Source: Chondrus crispus
Lineage: Eukaryota; Rhodophyta; Florideophyceae; Gigartinales; Gigartinaceae
Direction: 5' to 3'
Length of the DNA stretch: 64,000 bases
Assembly (NCBI RefSeq): GCF_000350225.1
Contig: NW_005178809.1
Location: 165,117 to 229,116, forward strand
Below the pieces are notes generated by a model. That model was given only the letters and a program-made list of their open reading frames with translations, did not search any database and was not told the DNA's origin. Shown in pieces: positions 9,199-18,916 of the stretch. The position numbers were made by a program, and so were the translations under genes. Every line of letters starts with the position of its first letter. Positions within the stretch are counted from its first letter, which is position 1.

Positions 9199-12100
9199 CT
9201 ATGACTGAGTCAGACGTAAATGGAACAGAGTTTTGTGATGAGCGTGCTCTATTCGATTGTACGGAACCCCTTGCGTCATTTGCGTTTCTCCGACATGATC
9301 TATTGCCGGCTGCCTTGCCTCTCCCTCTGCCCCGACGTGATGCATAGTGAACGATTCTTCGTTCGCTACTAACATTATTCCATTGCACATGTGCAATGGA
9401 ATAGCCCGATTTACTGCAGTAAATCGGGCAATTTGAATTTGAGAAGAGCTGGGGTTAGGCTGAGCGGTACCAACCGCAGAGATTGTCTCACTCTGCACCT
9501 CGGGTGTTGTCGTTCCTGCAGTACGCCGTATCTCCGATAATATGGGAACTACCTCATGAGGTGCACTTTCGCCCCTATTTGCATGTCGTTGTCTTACAGC
9601 AGCCCGAATCACTCGCCGCACGGTCCTCAAAATCGGCGGCTGTAATACCGCGATCACGCTTTCTGCCGCACTGTCGATTTCGACATTTGTCACGATGTAG
9701 TTTGCAGCAGTTTTCACGCACTTGTGATAGAACTTTCGCTGCGAGTACTTTGTGTACGTCATCACAAATCTTCGTAGCTTTCCAGAGGTTATAGGCAGTT
9801 GTGATCCACACAACATCTTTTCCATGCCCTTGTAATCGCTTTTCGATTCCTGTTCACGTACTTTCCATCTCGCCACCGTTACACGCCGCATTTCCAGTGG
9901 AACCTCAGCCAACCGTACCTTCTTCACAGACACCAAATGTCTGTATCTCGCGTTTGACGATTCCACATACCCGCTGCCTTGAAAGAGAAATCTCGGTTCA
10001 CAGGCCGACTTGTTATAACAATCAACAGTGATGTTGGCGTGCTTGTGATACAGGTATTTGTACCAATCCGGAAGGTTAGCAACGTGCGGGGCAAAATATT
10101 TCGCCTCAAACCTTGACTGACGAGAATGAAAAGACGCCGATGTGCTCGATCTTCGCATAAGAAACAAATCATCGTTCATGTGTTCGTTCAAATCCCGCCT
10201 CTTGATCTTACAAACGTATGCCCATACATTTTTTAACTGGTTCTGGTTAAGATGCCAGTCGTCAAGCGTGAGATATGTAGTGGGGAAAACATCTCGACAA
10301 GCCTGCATACATGCAGCTTGCTGGTCCAGGGCTATCATGGAGGGGTCCACATTACAGCAGTCTTTGAAGCAGTTCAGGAGCCAGACGAATGTTTTGTGCG
10401 TTTCATCAGCCAGAAACCCCATGAACACTGTGCACTCCCGACCGTCGTTGGTTCGCGCGCTCATCGTGACCAGAACCATGGAGTACTCGTTCCCATTTGC
10501 TTTGCAATCTATGCAAACCCCCGGCAAGATGCCAAATCGCTCGTAATCTCGCCTCCAATGCGACAATCCCCAACACACAGACTGAAGCGCGCCGTCATCT
10601 CGTCTCGTGACGTAAGATCGGCTACCAACATCGCTATTGCGCAATTCCATGAGCGTATGAAGCAGATCATTGCAATCAAGCTCCTTCGGGCTTCGTTTCG
10701 ACTCCAGCCACTGTATTCTTCTCTGAAGTCCTCTTCTGTCAATCATAAAACCGTACTTGTCCTCCAGAAATCGTACGACATCCTCAAATTTGATATGGAT
10801 CCCGTGATGCATATCATCTGCCTCCCGAATAATTTGAGTCGGTAATAGTCTTCGAACCTGTGAGATGTTCGGCCCATGGTTATGGTCACAGCTAGAAGCG
10901 TTGAAGACGTATTTGTTAAGAGCTTTGCCGTCCTCGAGAATTTGCAAAGTCCGTAAGCGAAGAATGAAGCCGCAGTCTTCCACACATTCCAACTTGGATG
11001 TTTTCAGGACTCGGTCTTGATCAATTCTTTCCGAACCGATGTAGTCTGAATGGCGGACTACCATCGGATAACCAAAGCAGTCGCAAATGTATTTGAGATC
11101 GCGAAGAACGCGCTTCCCGGGCTCGTTGTGAGGGAGCGAGCCGACGAATCCAGTTATGACATGTACCATGTCAGACGTTGGAGAATCAACTGGAATGATC
11201 TGAACTGCAATGGTGTCACAGCTGGAAAATTCCAGTTCGGGAAAAGAGTCATCCACGTCCCCGTCGTCTGGATCCAGTGGTGGCAGCGGTAAGCCTTCGT
11301 GCTGAGATGGGCGGACGAGCGCGGTATCTACGTCACCAGTGAGTGAGAGTGAATGATCTCTACGGACTTCTCTTGCGGATGGAATAGCTGAGGCGGTAGA
11401 CTCAAGCTGTGGGTATAATGGCTGTGATAAATCGCTTGGGAGTACTGAGAACGAGGAAATGCCGCAGTCTGGTAGAATGGATGGTTCGATGCGATCACCT
11501 ATTCTGACAAGTGGTGAAACCACTCGAGCACGCGAATGGGAATGCTGATGGGGAGTGATTGAGGATTTTTCTGGAGTGGGTTTGGCCATGCTACTCGTCA
11601 CTGACGGGAATAAAAAAGCTCTCCAATCATGCAATGAGCGGCGGTAGGACTCCAATCTGCGACACTTTGTGTGTGTCTGTCGGGAAACGATTCCTGGAGG
11701 ATGATTATGGTTCTCGTTGCCACTCACTGCCCACAAGCGGTTGAGGTAACTGTGGCGGTACAGGTTGGTGATGTATTGAGCTTTGCAACCCTTTCTGTGC
11801 TGCAGGCAACGGTATCGAACCCTGGCCATGAATTTGTTGCCATCTGAGAATGCTTTGTGGTCACGGATGCCGATGCTGAAACCCTTCTCAACTTGACCTG
11901 CAATGTATTCCATCACGTGACGAACATCACAGTTGGATATGACACCTTTCGAATCGACAACTGGTTCAGTTAGCGGGATCCCACTCTCGACAGCGGTCTC
12001 ACTGTCGGAGATATATTGAGGCACATCGACATCACCTACTGCGGTTGGAATTTTGTGGTGATATTCAACGCGCAAGGGCGGCTCCGCAGCTGCAGTGAGG

Positions 12101-13521
12101 GGACGGCGAGGGTTTTCTGATCTTGGATTATGAGCGGAGAATTGAGATGTGGCGGCAGGAGGCACATCGTTTGGCAGGCGAGGAGAACAGGATGCGACTG
12201 TTAAGCAGGCTTCCGTGGCTCCGATTGCTTCCGGACTTTGAGAAACGCATGGAACTGATACAGGGAGTGCCGAAGCCGGTTTTGATGTGGAATTTTTCCC
12301 TTCTCGTTGTATCTCTGCTTCCGACGCTGGATGATCAATGGTCAACGCGGAGCGGTATTGAGGACGGAGAGATGATCGGATGGTAGGAACAGAACTGATC
12401 TGTGAATGTAGCGCAGAGCTATATTGAGTATGCGCTGGTTTGAAACCTTTGGCATCGATTTTGGGTGGGTAGCAAGTGGCGTAGCTGTCGGTATGGGATG
12501 TTAGGCATGGTATGTCGGGTGCTTGCTTGCACTGTATGTCGGACAACGAAGGTGAGTCGATGACGATAACGTCATTTTCCTTGATAACGCTTTGGCGGAG
12601 ACGTGTTGGCGCACTGTTTGAAATATATTTCCATTGGTTGAGCTCGATCGCGGTTCGTGTGGAGTTTGTGGGGCATGACTGCATGACATCTCGAACACCA
12701 GCAAACGCAGCGACACAACATGAGCGACGATACTTTTCCGTAATTTTCCGTCCACTGTATCGGGAGTAGTCCTCAGCAGGCAATATACCGCGAGAAATAG
12801 CAAGTTTTGCCACTGCTGCTATAACATAAAATCCACAGCTGAAAGAATCCCTTTGCTTTTGAAACCGTATAGTCCCTTGAAGAATGTAGTTTGAACTTTG
12901 AATCGCCCAAGTTGACGCTGGATAGCACAACTGGAGACATTTTTTCACCAGATCTAGACAGTTTCCACCAAATTCACCGCTTGGAAAGGGAGTCCACCCA
13001 AGCGAATCCCCGAAGTATATATTTCCTGAAACAGGGTTTCGCGCTGCTCTGTCACTCTCCATGACTGCATCGATAACTATCATACCCCAATGGTCTCTCT
13101 TGCATATGGGAATAATGATTAATGAGCACTCGCCTGCAGTAGCGTTAAAGTTTTGACGAAAGTATCTCATGATCCGCTCGGGAGCCTCTGAAACGCTTTG
13201 ATGCCGAAAGTTTCCTAGTAAAGCACCAAAATTGCAATGTGCTAGCAATATGTGGGGAGGTAGAGTGAGGACAGATAAGCCGTAATAGACAAACATACTC
13301 TCAGACATGTGACCTTCCCATATGTAATGAAACCAATAATCCTTTGGTCGACGCTCATAATCAGAAACCACGGCGTGTAAGAATTGTCGCATGACTGCTT
13401 CGTCGCTTTTTTGTGTGAAGCAACCGAGTTCTTTGCATCGTTGAACGATACCATCTATGCCTAATTTTCGTGATACCCACGGCGGGAGGCATTTGGAAAC
13501 TGGGACACATGGTGGATGCAT
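9199..13521 (-). CDS. Ulp1-like protease + MULE transposase fusion
   Basis: ORF of 1440 codons, the element's main gene. Residues about 90-250 form a Ulp1/C48 cysteine protease with His about 143 (RDHWGMIVID), Asp about 172 (YFGDSLGW), Gln about 222 and Cys about 228 (QRDSFSCGFYVI), so the catalytic set looks intact. Two FAR1/WRKY-GCM1-like zinc fingers follow, near 570-610 (CLQHRKGCKAQY ... NHNHP) and 845-880 (CVEDCGFIL ... CDHNHG). The MULE DDE domain has Asp about 1004 (GVCIDCKANGNEYSM) and Asp about 1064 (SMIALDQQAACMQACRDVFP). Ulp1-like genes are known cargo of plant MULEs (the Kaonashi type), mostly as separate ORFs; here protease and transposase share one frame. The SWIM part lies downstream in another frame (8162-8916). 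The family acts in the nucleus by cut and paste. Confidence 0.85.
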   Translation of the reverse strand: MHPPCVPVSKCLPPWVSRKLGIDGIVQRCKELGCFTQKSDEAVMRQFLHAVVSDYERRPKDYWFHYIWEGHMSESMFVYYGLSVLTLPPHILLAHCNFGALLGNFRHQSVSEAPERIMRYFRQNFNATAGECSLIIIPICKRDHWGMIVIDAVMESDRAARNPVSGNIYFGDSLGWTPFPSGEFGGNCLDLVKKCLQLCYPASTWAIQSSNYILQGTIRFQKQRDSFSCGFYVIAAVAKLAISRGILPAEDYSRYSGRKITEKYRRSCCVAAFAGVRDVMQSCPTNSTRTAIELNQWKYISNSAPTRLRQSVIKENDVIVIDSPSLSDIQCKQAPDIPCLTSHTDSYATCYPPKIDAKGFKPAHTQYSSALHSQISSVPTIRSSLRPQYRSALTIDHPASEAEIQREGKNSTSKPASALPVSVPCVSQSPEAIGATEACLTVASCSPRLPNDVPPAATSQFSAHNPRSENPRRPLTAAAEPPLRVEYHHKIPTAVGDVDVPQYISDSETAVESGIPLTEPVVDSKGVISNCDVRHVMEYIAGQVEKGFSIGIRDHKAFSDGNKFMARVRYRCLQHRKGCKAQYITNLYRHSYLNRLWAVSGNENHNHPPGIVSRQTHTKCRRLESYRRSLHDWRAFLFPSVTSSMAKPTPEKSSITPHQHSHSRARVVSPLVRIGDRIEPSILPDCGISSFSVLPSDLSQPLYPQLESTASAIPSAREVRRDHSLSLTGDVDTALVRPSQHEGLPLPPLDPDDGDVDDSFPELEFSSCDTIAVQIIPVDSPTSDMVHVITGFVGSLPHNEPGKRVLRDLKYICDCFGYPMVVRHSDYIGSERIDQDRVLKTSKLECVEDCGFILRLRTLQILEDGKALNKYVFNASSCDHNHGPNISQVRRLLPTQIIREADDMHHGIHIKFEDVVRFLEDKYGFMIDRRGLQRRIQWLESKRSPKELDCNDLLHTLMELRNSDVGSRSYVTRRDDGALQSVCWGLSHWRRDYERFGILPGVCIDCKANGNEYSMVLVTMSARTNDGRECTVFMGFLADETHKTFVWLLNCFKDCCNVDPSMIALDQQAACMQACRDVFPTTYLTLDDWHLNQNQLKNVWAYVCKIKRRDLNEHMNDDLFLMRRSSTSASFHSRQSRFEAKYFAPHVANLPDWYKYLYHKHANITVDCYNKSACEPRFLFQGSGYVESSNARYRHLVSVKKVRLAEVPLEMRRVTVARWKVREQESKSDYKGMEKMLCGSQLPITSGKLRRFVMTYTKYSQRKFYHKCVKTAANYIVTNVEIDSAAESVIAVLQPPILRTVRRVIRAAVRQRHANRGESAPHEVVPILSEIRRTAGTTTPEVQSETISAVGTAQPNPSSSQIQIARFTAVNRAIPLHMCNGIMLVANEESFTMHHVGAEGEARQPAIDHVGETQMTQGVPYNRIEHAHHKTLFHLRLTQS

Positions 13522-13797
13522 GATGTGGGAAGTTGTTGAGGAGAGGACGGAGTAGTCAAGGTTATGAACGTGGACAGTTAGATGAGGAAATCTGAGAAAC
13601 GCTGGTTAACATTGTCGGTGAAGTGTGGAGTGTCAAGGGGATGTGCATCGGAAGTGGGGTTCGTCCTATCCCCATTGTCTTAAAGATTTGTCACTTTGGC
13701 GGGAATCCTGCCCATTCGAAAAAACAAATATTTGCCCGCGCAGTTCACTTGCCTGGCACAAAATGCGATGACAGCAAGGACCGTCGCATAAATGAAA

Positions 13798-13970
13798 TTT
13801 ACTGGGCCAAACATTACATTAATGATGTAAGCATGTGGGACCAATCGTTTTAATTGGTCGAGATGTAGATGTGGGACGAAACGATTTGATTGGTCTGTAG
13901 ATGTGGTACCAGTCATTCACAGACATCTACTATCATACATGATCTACCACTAGTAGAATGTGACTGACCC
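13798..13970 (-). repeat. MULE right terminal inverted repeat
   Basis: Inverted copy of 5172-5344. It is followed directly by the 9-bp duplication GTAAAAATA at 13971-13979. Confidence 0.95.
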
Positions 13971-13979
13971 GTAAAAATA

Positions 13980-15214
13980 GCGCGATATTTTTGATACTCT
14001 CTAGCTCGAGCTGGAAAAAATAAGTTGAAAATTGACCTCACATGAGGTCAAATGGCCTCATAAGAGGTCAGTTGTCGTCTCAAGTATCTATTGGACCTTT
14101 GTCCTCATATGAGGACATTTATTCGACCTATTTTATTCTTGACTTCCGCTTCCTCGAACTGAAAAGAAAGAGATACCCCCGCCACCATACTTGACTTCTG
14201 ACTTGGGAACAGAAAGAACTTTGTCAGAATTGCATGTTTTTCGTTGTCGTTTTTAGATATGTCTGGAAAAGAGGCTTTTTTAAACCACCTTAAAACCGCA
14301 TGTAAAATAACTTCGACACCAAAGACGCCATTTTACAAAGGGAACTTGGTACTCAATCTGCATTACTTTCTTAATCTTTCCGCATAATCAAAGCTGCTAT
14401 CGTGGTGTTCTGCAGATGTTATTGGCGAAATCAAGTGCGTTAGGGACATAGTGTCCAAGATAGCTTTTTAAAAGTTCAATTGAATTTTTATATTTTTACA
14501 AAAAATAGCTGTCCTAATATGATGACATCGCCGTCCTCATATGAGAACAAGCCCTGGTCGGATAGACACAAGACACCAGCTCTTGCTCTTTTTCCCCGAC
14601 ACATTTTTTTTAATTTGACTCAAATGGGTAGTGAACGGTATATGTTAGTATGGGGAAGGTCAATCGCGAAATCTGAACTATTTTCGTACGTGTGTCTATT
14701 TCATTGCTGTCAATGAAGATATTCGTAGAGCGGCAGTGCCGGGGATGGGTGGGAGAGAAATAGACATGGGGAGGAGGAAGCGGGATAGGACAGCTCGTTT
14801 ATCCTACTTATGTATGGTTCGGCGGCGAGGCGGGTACAAGAGGGTTGCCCTAAAAATGGAACAAAATACAAATTTAAATGGAAAATCTCCTTCTGGTCAC
14901 TCTTTTGAACCAATTCCTTTTGCCTTCGGCATCATACAGCCGTTTCACTGGCAGCAACAAATAACAGGAAATGACGACAAACAGAAGTATTTTCTGCCAC
15001 ATATCCACAAAAACATCAAATACGCCCGATATGTCCCTAATAGTGGAACACGGCGCATGAAAACCGTCATACACGATTATTTATTTGAAGCGAAAAGTGT
15101 GTCAAATCTCTCCATTAGCTTCAAGCTCCCACTGATCAACCGACAGATTATTAATCGGATGACGACGCTGCTCCTCATTTGTCAAATTACACATTCCAAT
15201 ACGTGAAGCCTTAT
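13980..15214. other. Intergenic AT-rich DNA with palindromic motifs
   Basis: No convincing gene. It contains a cluster of 18-bp palindromes (listed separately) and short ORFs with no protein-like composition. Part of it may be the downstream end of the pogo-like element, but I could not find its terminal repeats. Confidence 0.5.
14033..14117. promoter_or_regulatory. Cluster of TGACCTCA-type palindromes
   Basis: Three 18-bp palindromes lie within 85 bases: 14033-14050 (TGACCTCACATGAGGTCA), 14053-14070 and 14100-14117 (TGTCCTCATATGAGGACA, perfect). A fourth imperfect copy is at 14532-14549. Repeated symmetric half-sites suggest binding of a dimeric protein or a subterminal repeat of a transposon. 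The function is not known. Confidence 0.45.
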
Positions 15215-16932
15215 TCAACACTGCCGCTCTGCGGAAATTTTGCGACGAACCTTCAGAGGTCGCGGCATCTTGTATGGCTCATCGTACAGTGATGAGCGCA
15301 ACAGTGCAGCGCGGTGTTCCAATTGACGACGATCTGCACGCCTACGCCGTGATTCAATAGCAAACTTGGCCTCGCTCGTCACTGACTTCACATACTTCGC
15401 CTCTTTCCTCCCCCTTTCCATGTCCTCCTTGAATAAAATTGCACGCATGACATTCGGTGATGTCAACTGCAAGCCTGCCCTCGTGTCCACCAACCCCCTT
15501 TTAAAAACCACGGGTAATACTCCCTGTCTTTCCCTCCTCTTCTCCCTCCTCTCCTCCAACATTATGGCCATCTCATCTGCATTCTTAAAAACCGATGGAC
15601 AGCTTTCGGATAATGGCCTCGACGTGCCTAACACCCTTCCGGGATCTGGCGGACACAAACCACATTCAGCAAACGCCTGAGTGATATTTCGCATTGTAAA
15701 GGAAAGACAGTATGCTTCTCTCATTATTTTGCAAAGATCAAAGACGTCCAATACATTTTTCTCCAATGTAGGGGACATCTCATTCAGTAGACGGTTGGTT
15801 GTTGCTTTAAGTGGACCAAACACGCCCACATCAAGTGAATGCGTGGTGCCACTTGTGTGTGCTGGTATTGCAAAGGCAATCACATTCCTATCATCGAGGA
15901 CTTTTAGGGCTTCATAGGACATATGGCTTCTGTAACCGTCGTACAGAAGCACTACTCTGCGGCCGTCACGAGTGAGGTCTGCAACCTCATCTACGAAAAG
16001 CCTTGCCCAGTTCACAAACACTTGCTTGTCTCCTCCTCCTCCCTCCTCACGCATAAAAACACGGCTGAGTCGCGGTAAGCAGTCTGCAATTGTCTCAATC
16101 ATCTCGAGTCCGTCTTTTTCAATGACTCGATACTGTAGCTTTTTACCTTTGAAAATAAAAACTGGTTTGGCGTAGCTTCCATCCGCAAAAACAATCGGCA
16201 TCAACGTTATCCGGTTTTTGTAGGTAAACTCAGGAAGCTTGCTCTCAAGCTTTATAGAGCTCGTTCCATAGTGCTTCCGTTTGGTCGACCCTAGCCTGTC
16301 CCTATCTGGACTGAATCCAGATTCGTCCAGGTTTGCCAGTCTTTGTGGGTCAATGTTGTTATTTTTTATGACAGCTTCGATCTCGACAAAGTAGGTTGTC
16401 AAGTTGTTTGCGTTTGTAGAGGAAAATCGTTGCTTTCTTGGCCGGACACTCTTCCGAACTTGATCCTGCTTTTGTGACGAGCCTCGAAGCCGCTGGCATA
16501 TTTTTTCGAAGGACGACGGTTCAAAAACGGCAGAGCTGCTCTCCGTTCCACGCTAAAAGTTTGACAGAATAGTTCAACGCAGTCTAAGAGGTCTTCTCGC
16601 GAAAGGGGGTACCCACGTCGTGCGTACTTTACGAGAGTTTGGACAATAATGTTTTCTTCCTCACCCCTTAGTGCGGGTCGGTGTCCCTGCCTGGGAGAAG
16701 GATTGGCGATTGTTTGAGTGGAATGTGTGTGGTAATGGCGGTGAAAAGTGGACAATGCCATCCGGCAATTTAAAGCTCCAGTGCGAAATGACGCCCCGCC
16801 TTTTTGCACTGCAATGAAGGCCTGCTGTTTGAGGCGTTGAGAGCGTGCTGACCGGTTCTTCGCGATTCCCATGTTGGTTGGTGTCTCAGACGGAAGTTCG
16901 GTATGTGGAAGAGGTGAGGGGGTGTGGAACAA
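15215..16932 (-). pseudogene. pogo/Tigger-like DDE transposase, one frameshift
   Basis: The 5' ORF (16399-16932) has helix-turn-helix DNA-binding regions of the psq/CENP-B kind (MGIAKNRSARSQRLKQQAFI, EEENIIVQTLVKYARRGYPL). The 3' ORF (15215-16402) holds the DDE catalytic core with Asp in LANLDESGFS, LLYDGYRSHMS and THSLDVGVFGPLK. The frames differ by one base. The 3' frame stays open upstream to about 16440 and reads RPRKQRFSSTNANNL, so one small indel near 16440-16470 separates the two halves. Family knowledge: pogo elements transpose into TA sites by cut and paste. The catalytic Asp residues are present, so the frameshift is the only clear lesion. I found no terminal inverted repeats. Confidence 0.8.
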
Positions 16933-17294
16933 TAAGGGATAAGCACCTGGCGGGTTTTTGTGGCTGGGGAATACATGCTTTTGTGCATCAACTTCTTTGA
17001 AAGCCCGTATTTTGGAGGAACAAGGAAGGAGTCCGCCTTTTTTGTATGTATGGAAATCTTACAGTCTGCGCTATCAAATGGGATATGTGGTTCCGGCATT
17101 TGGTGGACAGAGGCATGTCTGCATTTTCTGTAAACTTGAGTTCTGGCCTTCTTTGAGATGGCAGTCTAGATTTGGCTTAAAATACGCCATTTTTGTCTTG
17201 TTTCATAATTAGGTACCTGTTCCAATATATGGGGAACCCTCTTGTACAGCTAGACGCCCGGCTGTCAGAAAGTGCTTACAGACGCGTGCTATTT

Positions 17295-17388
17295 CCCGTG
17301 GAGTTTCACCCCTACACTGTACACAGAGTATCAACAATATCCCCCTATTTTTACCGAGAAGTACAGTATAGGGGTGAAACTCCACGGG
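17295..17388. repeat. Small foldback repeat (27-bp arms)
   Basis: The arms 17295-17321 and 17362-17388 are inverted copies with one mismatch (core TAGGGGTGAAACTCC). The same core of 17 bases, starting TATAGGGGTGAAACTCC, occurs at 47604-47620, so this is a dispersed repeat family, probably a MITE end. Confidence 0.8.
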
Positions 17389-17445
17389 TACGCGTCAATG
17401 TACTGTACACTGTGTGTATTACACACAGTGTACATTGACGCGTAC
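17388..17445. repeat. 58-bp imperfect palindrome
   Basis: GTACGCGTCAATGTAC at the left returns inverted at the right end (GTACATTGACGCGTAC), with an ACACTGTGTGTA centre. The left arm has five extra bases. It abuts the preceding foldback. Confidence 0.8.
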
Positions 17446-17540
17446 AGAAAACCTGGGCACCGTGGTTTCGTACCTCTGTAAGATGGTGCCCTTTCTCTTA
17501 TGCATAGCGTTCGTAGTACGAACTTCGTACGTGCCTCGAA

Positions 17541-18073
17541 TTGAGCACCTTTTGCGTTTGTATGCAGAAATGCAGGAAGCTTTCAACATTGGGCACCTTT
17601 TGTGTTTGTATGCAGAAATGCAGGAAGCCGTCAACATTGGGACTGAATCCAAAGGTACTCGGGTACCGACGTAGTGCGGCGATAGAATGGATTGTAGGAC
17701 ATGTGATAGACGGAGATTCATTTATCGGAGCTACACTGCACATTATTGCTGACGGTGGGGACAACAGACTTGCCGGTACGCTAATGCCAATGAAGGGTGG
17801 AACCGAGTTTAATTTAGACTACACTGTTGTGCTCTTCATGTATGACAGGGCAAGTTGTACCGTACGGCTTCTATCCGTTCTAGCTATGGCCGAGACGATT
17901 GGAGCTCCCAATACATCAGAAACACATCATTTAGCTACAGATACAGTCTCCGCGCGAGCTCATGGAGAGCTGAGTGTCAAGACTCTGTTGATCTTTGCAA
18001 AGACCTGCATATGCTTGTCGATTTTCGCGTTGAAGAAGTGACACGGAGAGGGCATCTTATTCAGATTCCCTAG
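17541..18073 (+). other. Unrecognised short ORFs after a 48-bp tandem repeat
   Basis: Two copies of a unit of about 48 bp (with GTTTGTATGCAGAAATGCAG) lie at about 17550-17640. A 166-codon frame (17541-18041) runs through them and on into unique sequence. I do not recognise its product; a second frame (17855-18073) overlaps it. One stretch (AMAETIGAPNTSETHH) is weakly like AVEIKTMTAPNTIEA in the relic at 43190, so this may be a decayed piece of the same kind of transposon. That similarity is too short to rely on. Confidence 0.25.
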
Positions 18074-18413
18074 ATGCAATTCGTAATTGCAATTTCCTAA
18101 ATTCAGGGTTTAAAAAGATTCGAAGCATGCCATCTTGTGAAGAGGAATATATAAAAACTTTCATATCAGAGTATTGGTCCCCCGGGTCCTTCCGACGAGA
18201 CAAGCTGCGCATAACTATTTGCATTTATATCTCTCTGGAGGAAAGACCACAGGTGCACCTTCCGCCTCCATGGCCGTGTTTCCAAACAATGGCCTAACGA
18301 TTATTTTACTCATTTCTTTCGGTTTGTTACCCAGTATTTTGGCGCTTGTAATTCTGTGACCTTTGGGGTGCAGGGCTGCAACTGACAGCTGAGTCCAGCA
18401 TGTAGAATAGAAC

Positions 18414-18880
18414 TGTCGTAATTTGCCCAGGGAGCGGGCGGGTGATCTGAAACGTGGACAGGTGGCGCGGGCCACTGAGGATCTGTGCGCAAAGGGGGAA
18501 GCACAGGCCAGGGCGGCGCGGGCTGCGGGAGGGGGACAAGGACTGCTGAAGCGTTCGTTGGGTTCGGATTGTTTGTGTGTGAGTTTTTTCGGGACGAAGA
18601 CGTCCACCGTTTTCGTCCTCTACCTTTATACTCCCACTCGACGCCAAGTCGAGTGGACTAAAAGTGTACTCACCCCACTTTTTAGCGGGGGTGCTACCTA
18701 CAAATGCGCCTCTATCAGGCTTAATTACGCGTTTGCCCGTTTAAGTAATGAGGATCGTTTAGGAGGATCCTCAAGTTGTAGGTAGTTGAATTGTCTACGT
18801 GAGTTAGTGCCACCCACTAGGGACAGGTGGCACAACCTTAAGGATTACGATTGTGATAGACACTAATAAAAGTTGTGACA
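18414..18880 (-). repeat. Copia 3' LTR
   Basis: Shares almost its full length with 30983-31452. On the element's strand it begins TGTCACAACTTTTATTAGTG and ends in GACA. A purine tract adjoins its start. Confidence 0.9.
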
Positions 18881-18890
18881 CTCCTCTTAA
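18881..18890 (-). promoter_or_regulatory. Polypurine tract of the Copia element
   Basis: On the element's strand TTAAGAGGAG lies immediately before the 3' LTR start TGTCACAAC, the usual position of the plus-strand primer. Confidence 0.6.
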
Positions 18891-18916
18891 GAATAGAGTG
18901 GGCACCTTCGGGTGCC

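Larger units (their letters stand above)
5172..13970 (-). mobile_element. Complete Mutator-like element with 173-bp TIRs and 9-bp TSD
   Basis: The ends are long inverted repeats starting GGGTCAGTCACATTC (5172-5344 and 13798-13970), differing at only a few bases. They are flanked by a perfect direct repeat GTAAAAATA at 5163-5171 and 13971-13979. Long termini plus a 9-bp duplication are the hallmark of Mutator-like elements, and the transposase inside belongs to that superfamily. The element is 8799 bp. The transposase gene takes up the right half (minus strand). The left part (5345-8161) is GC-rich and holds pieces resembling host genes. The near-identical TIRs and exact duplication point to a recent insertion. 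Confidence 0.93.
16933..17540. other. Intergenic region with nested palindromes
   Basis: No gene seen. The main structure is the pair of palindromes at 17295-17445, described separately. Confidence 0.5.
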
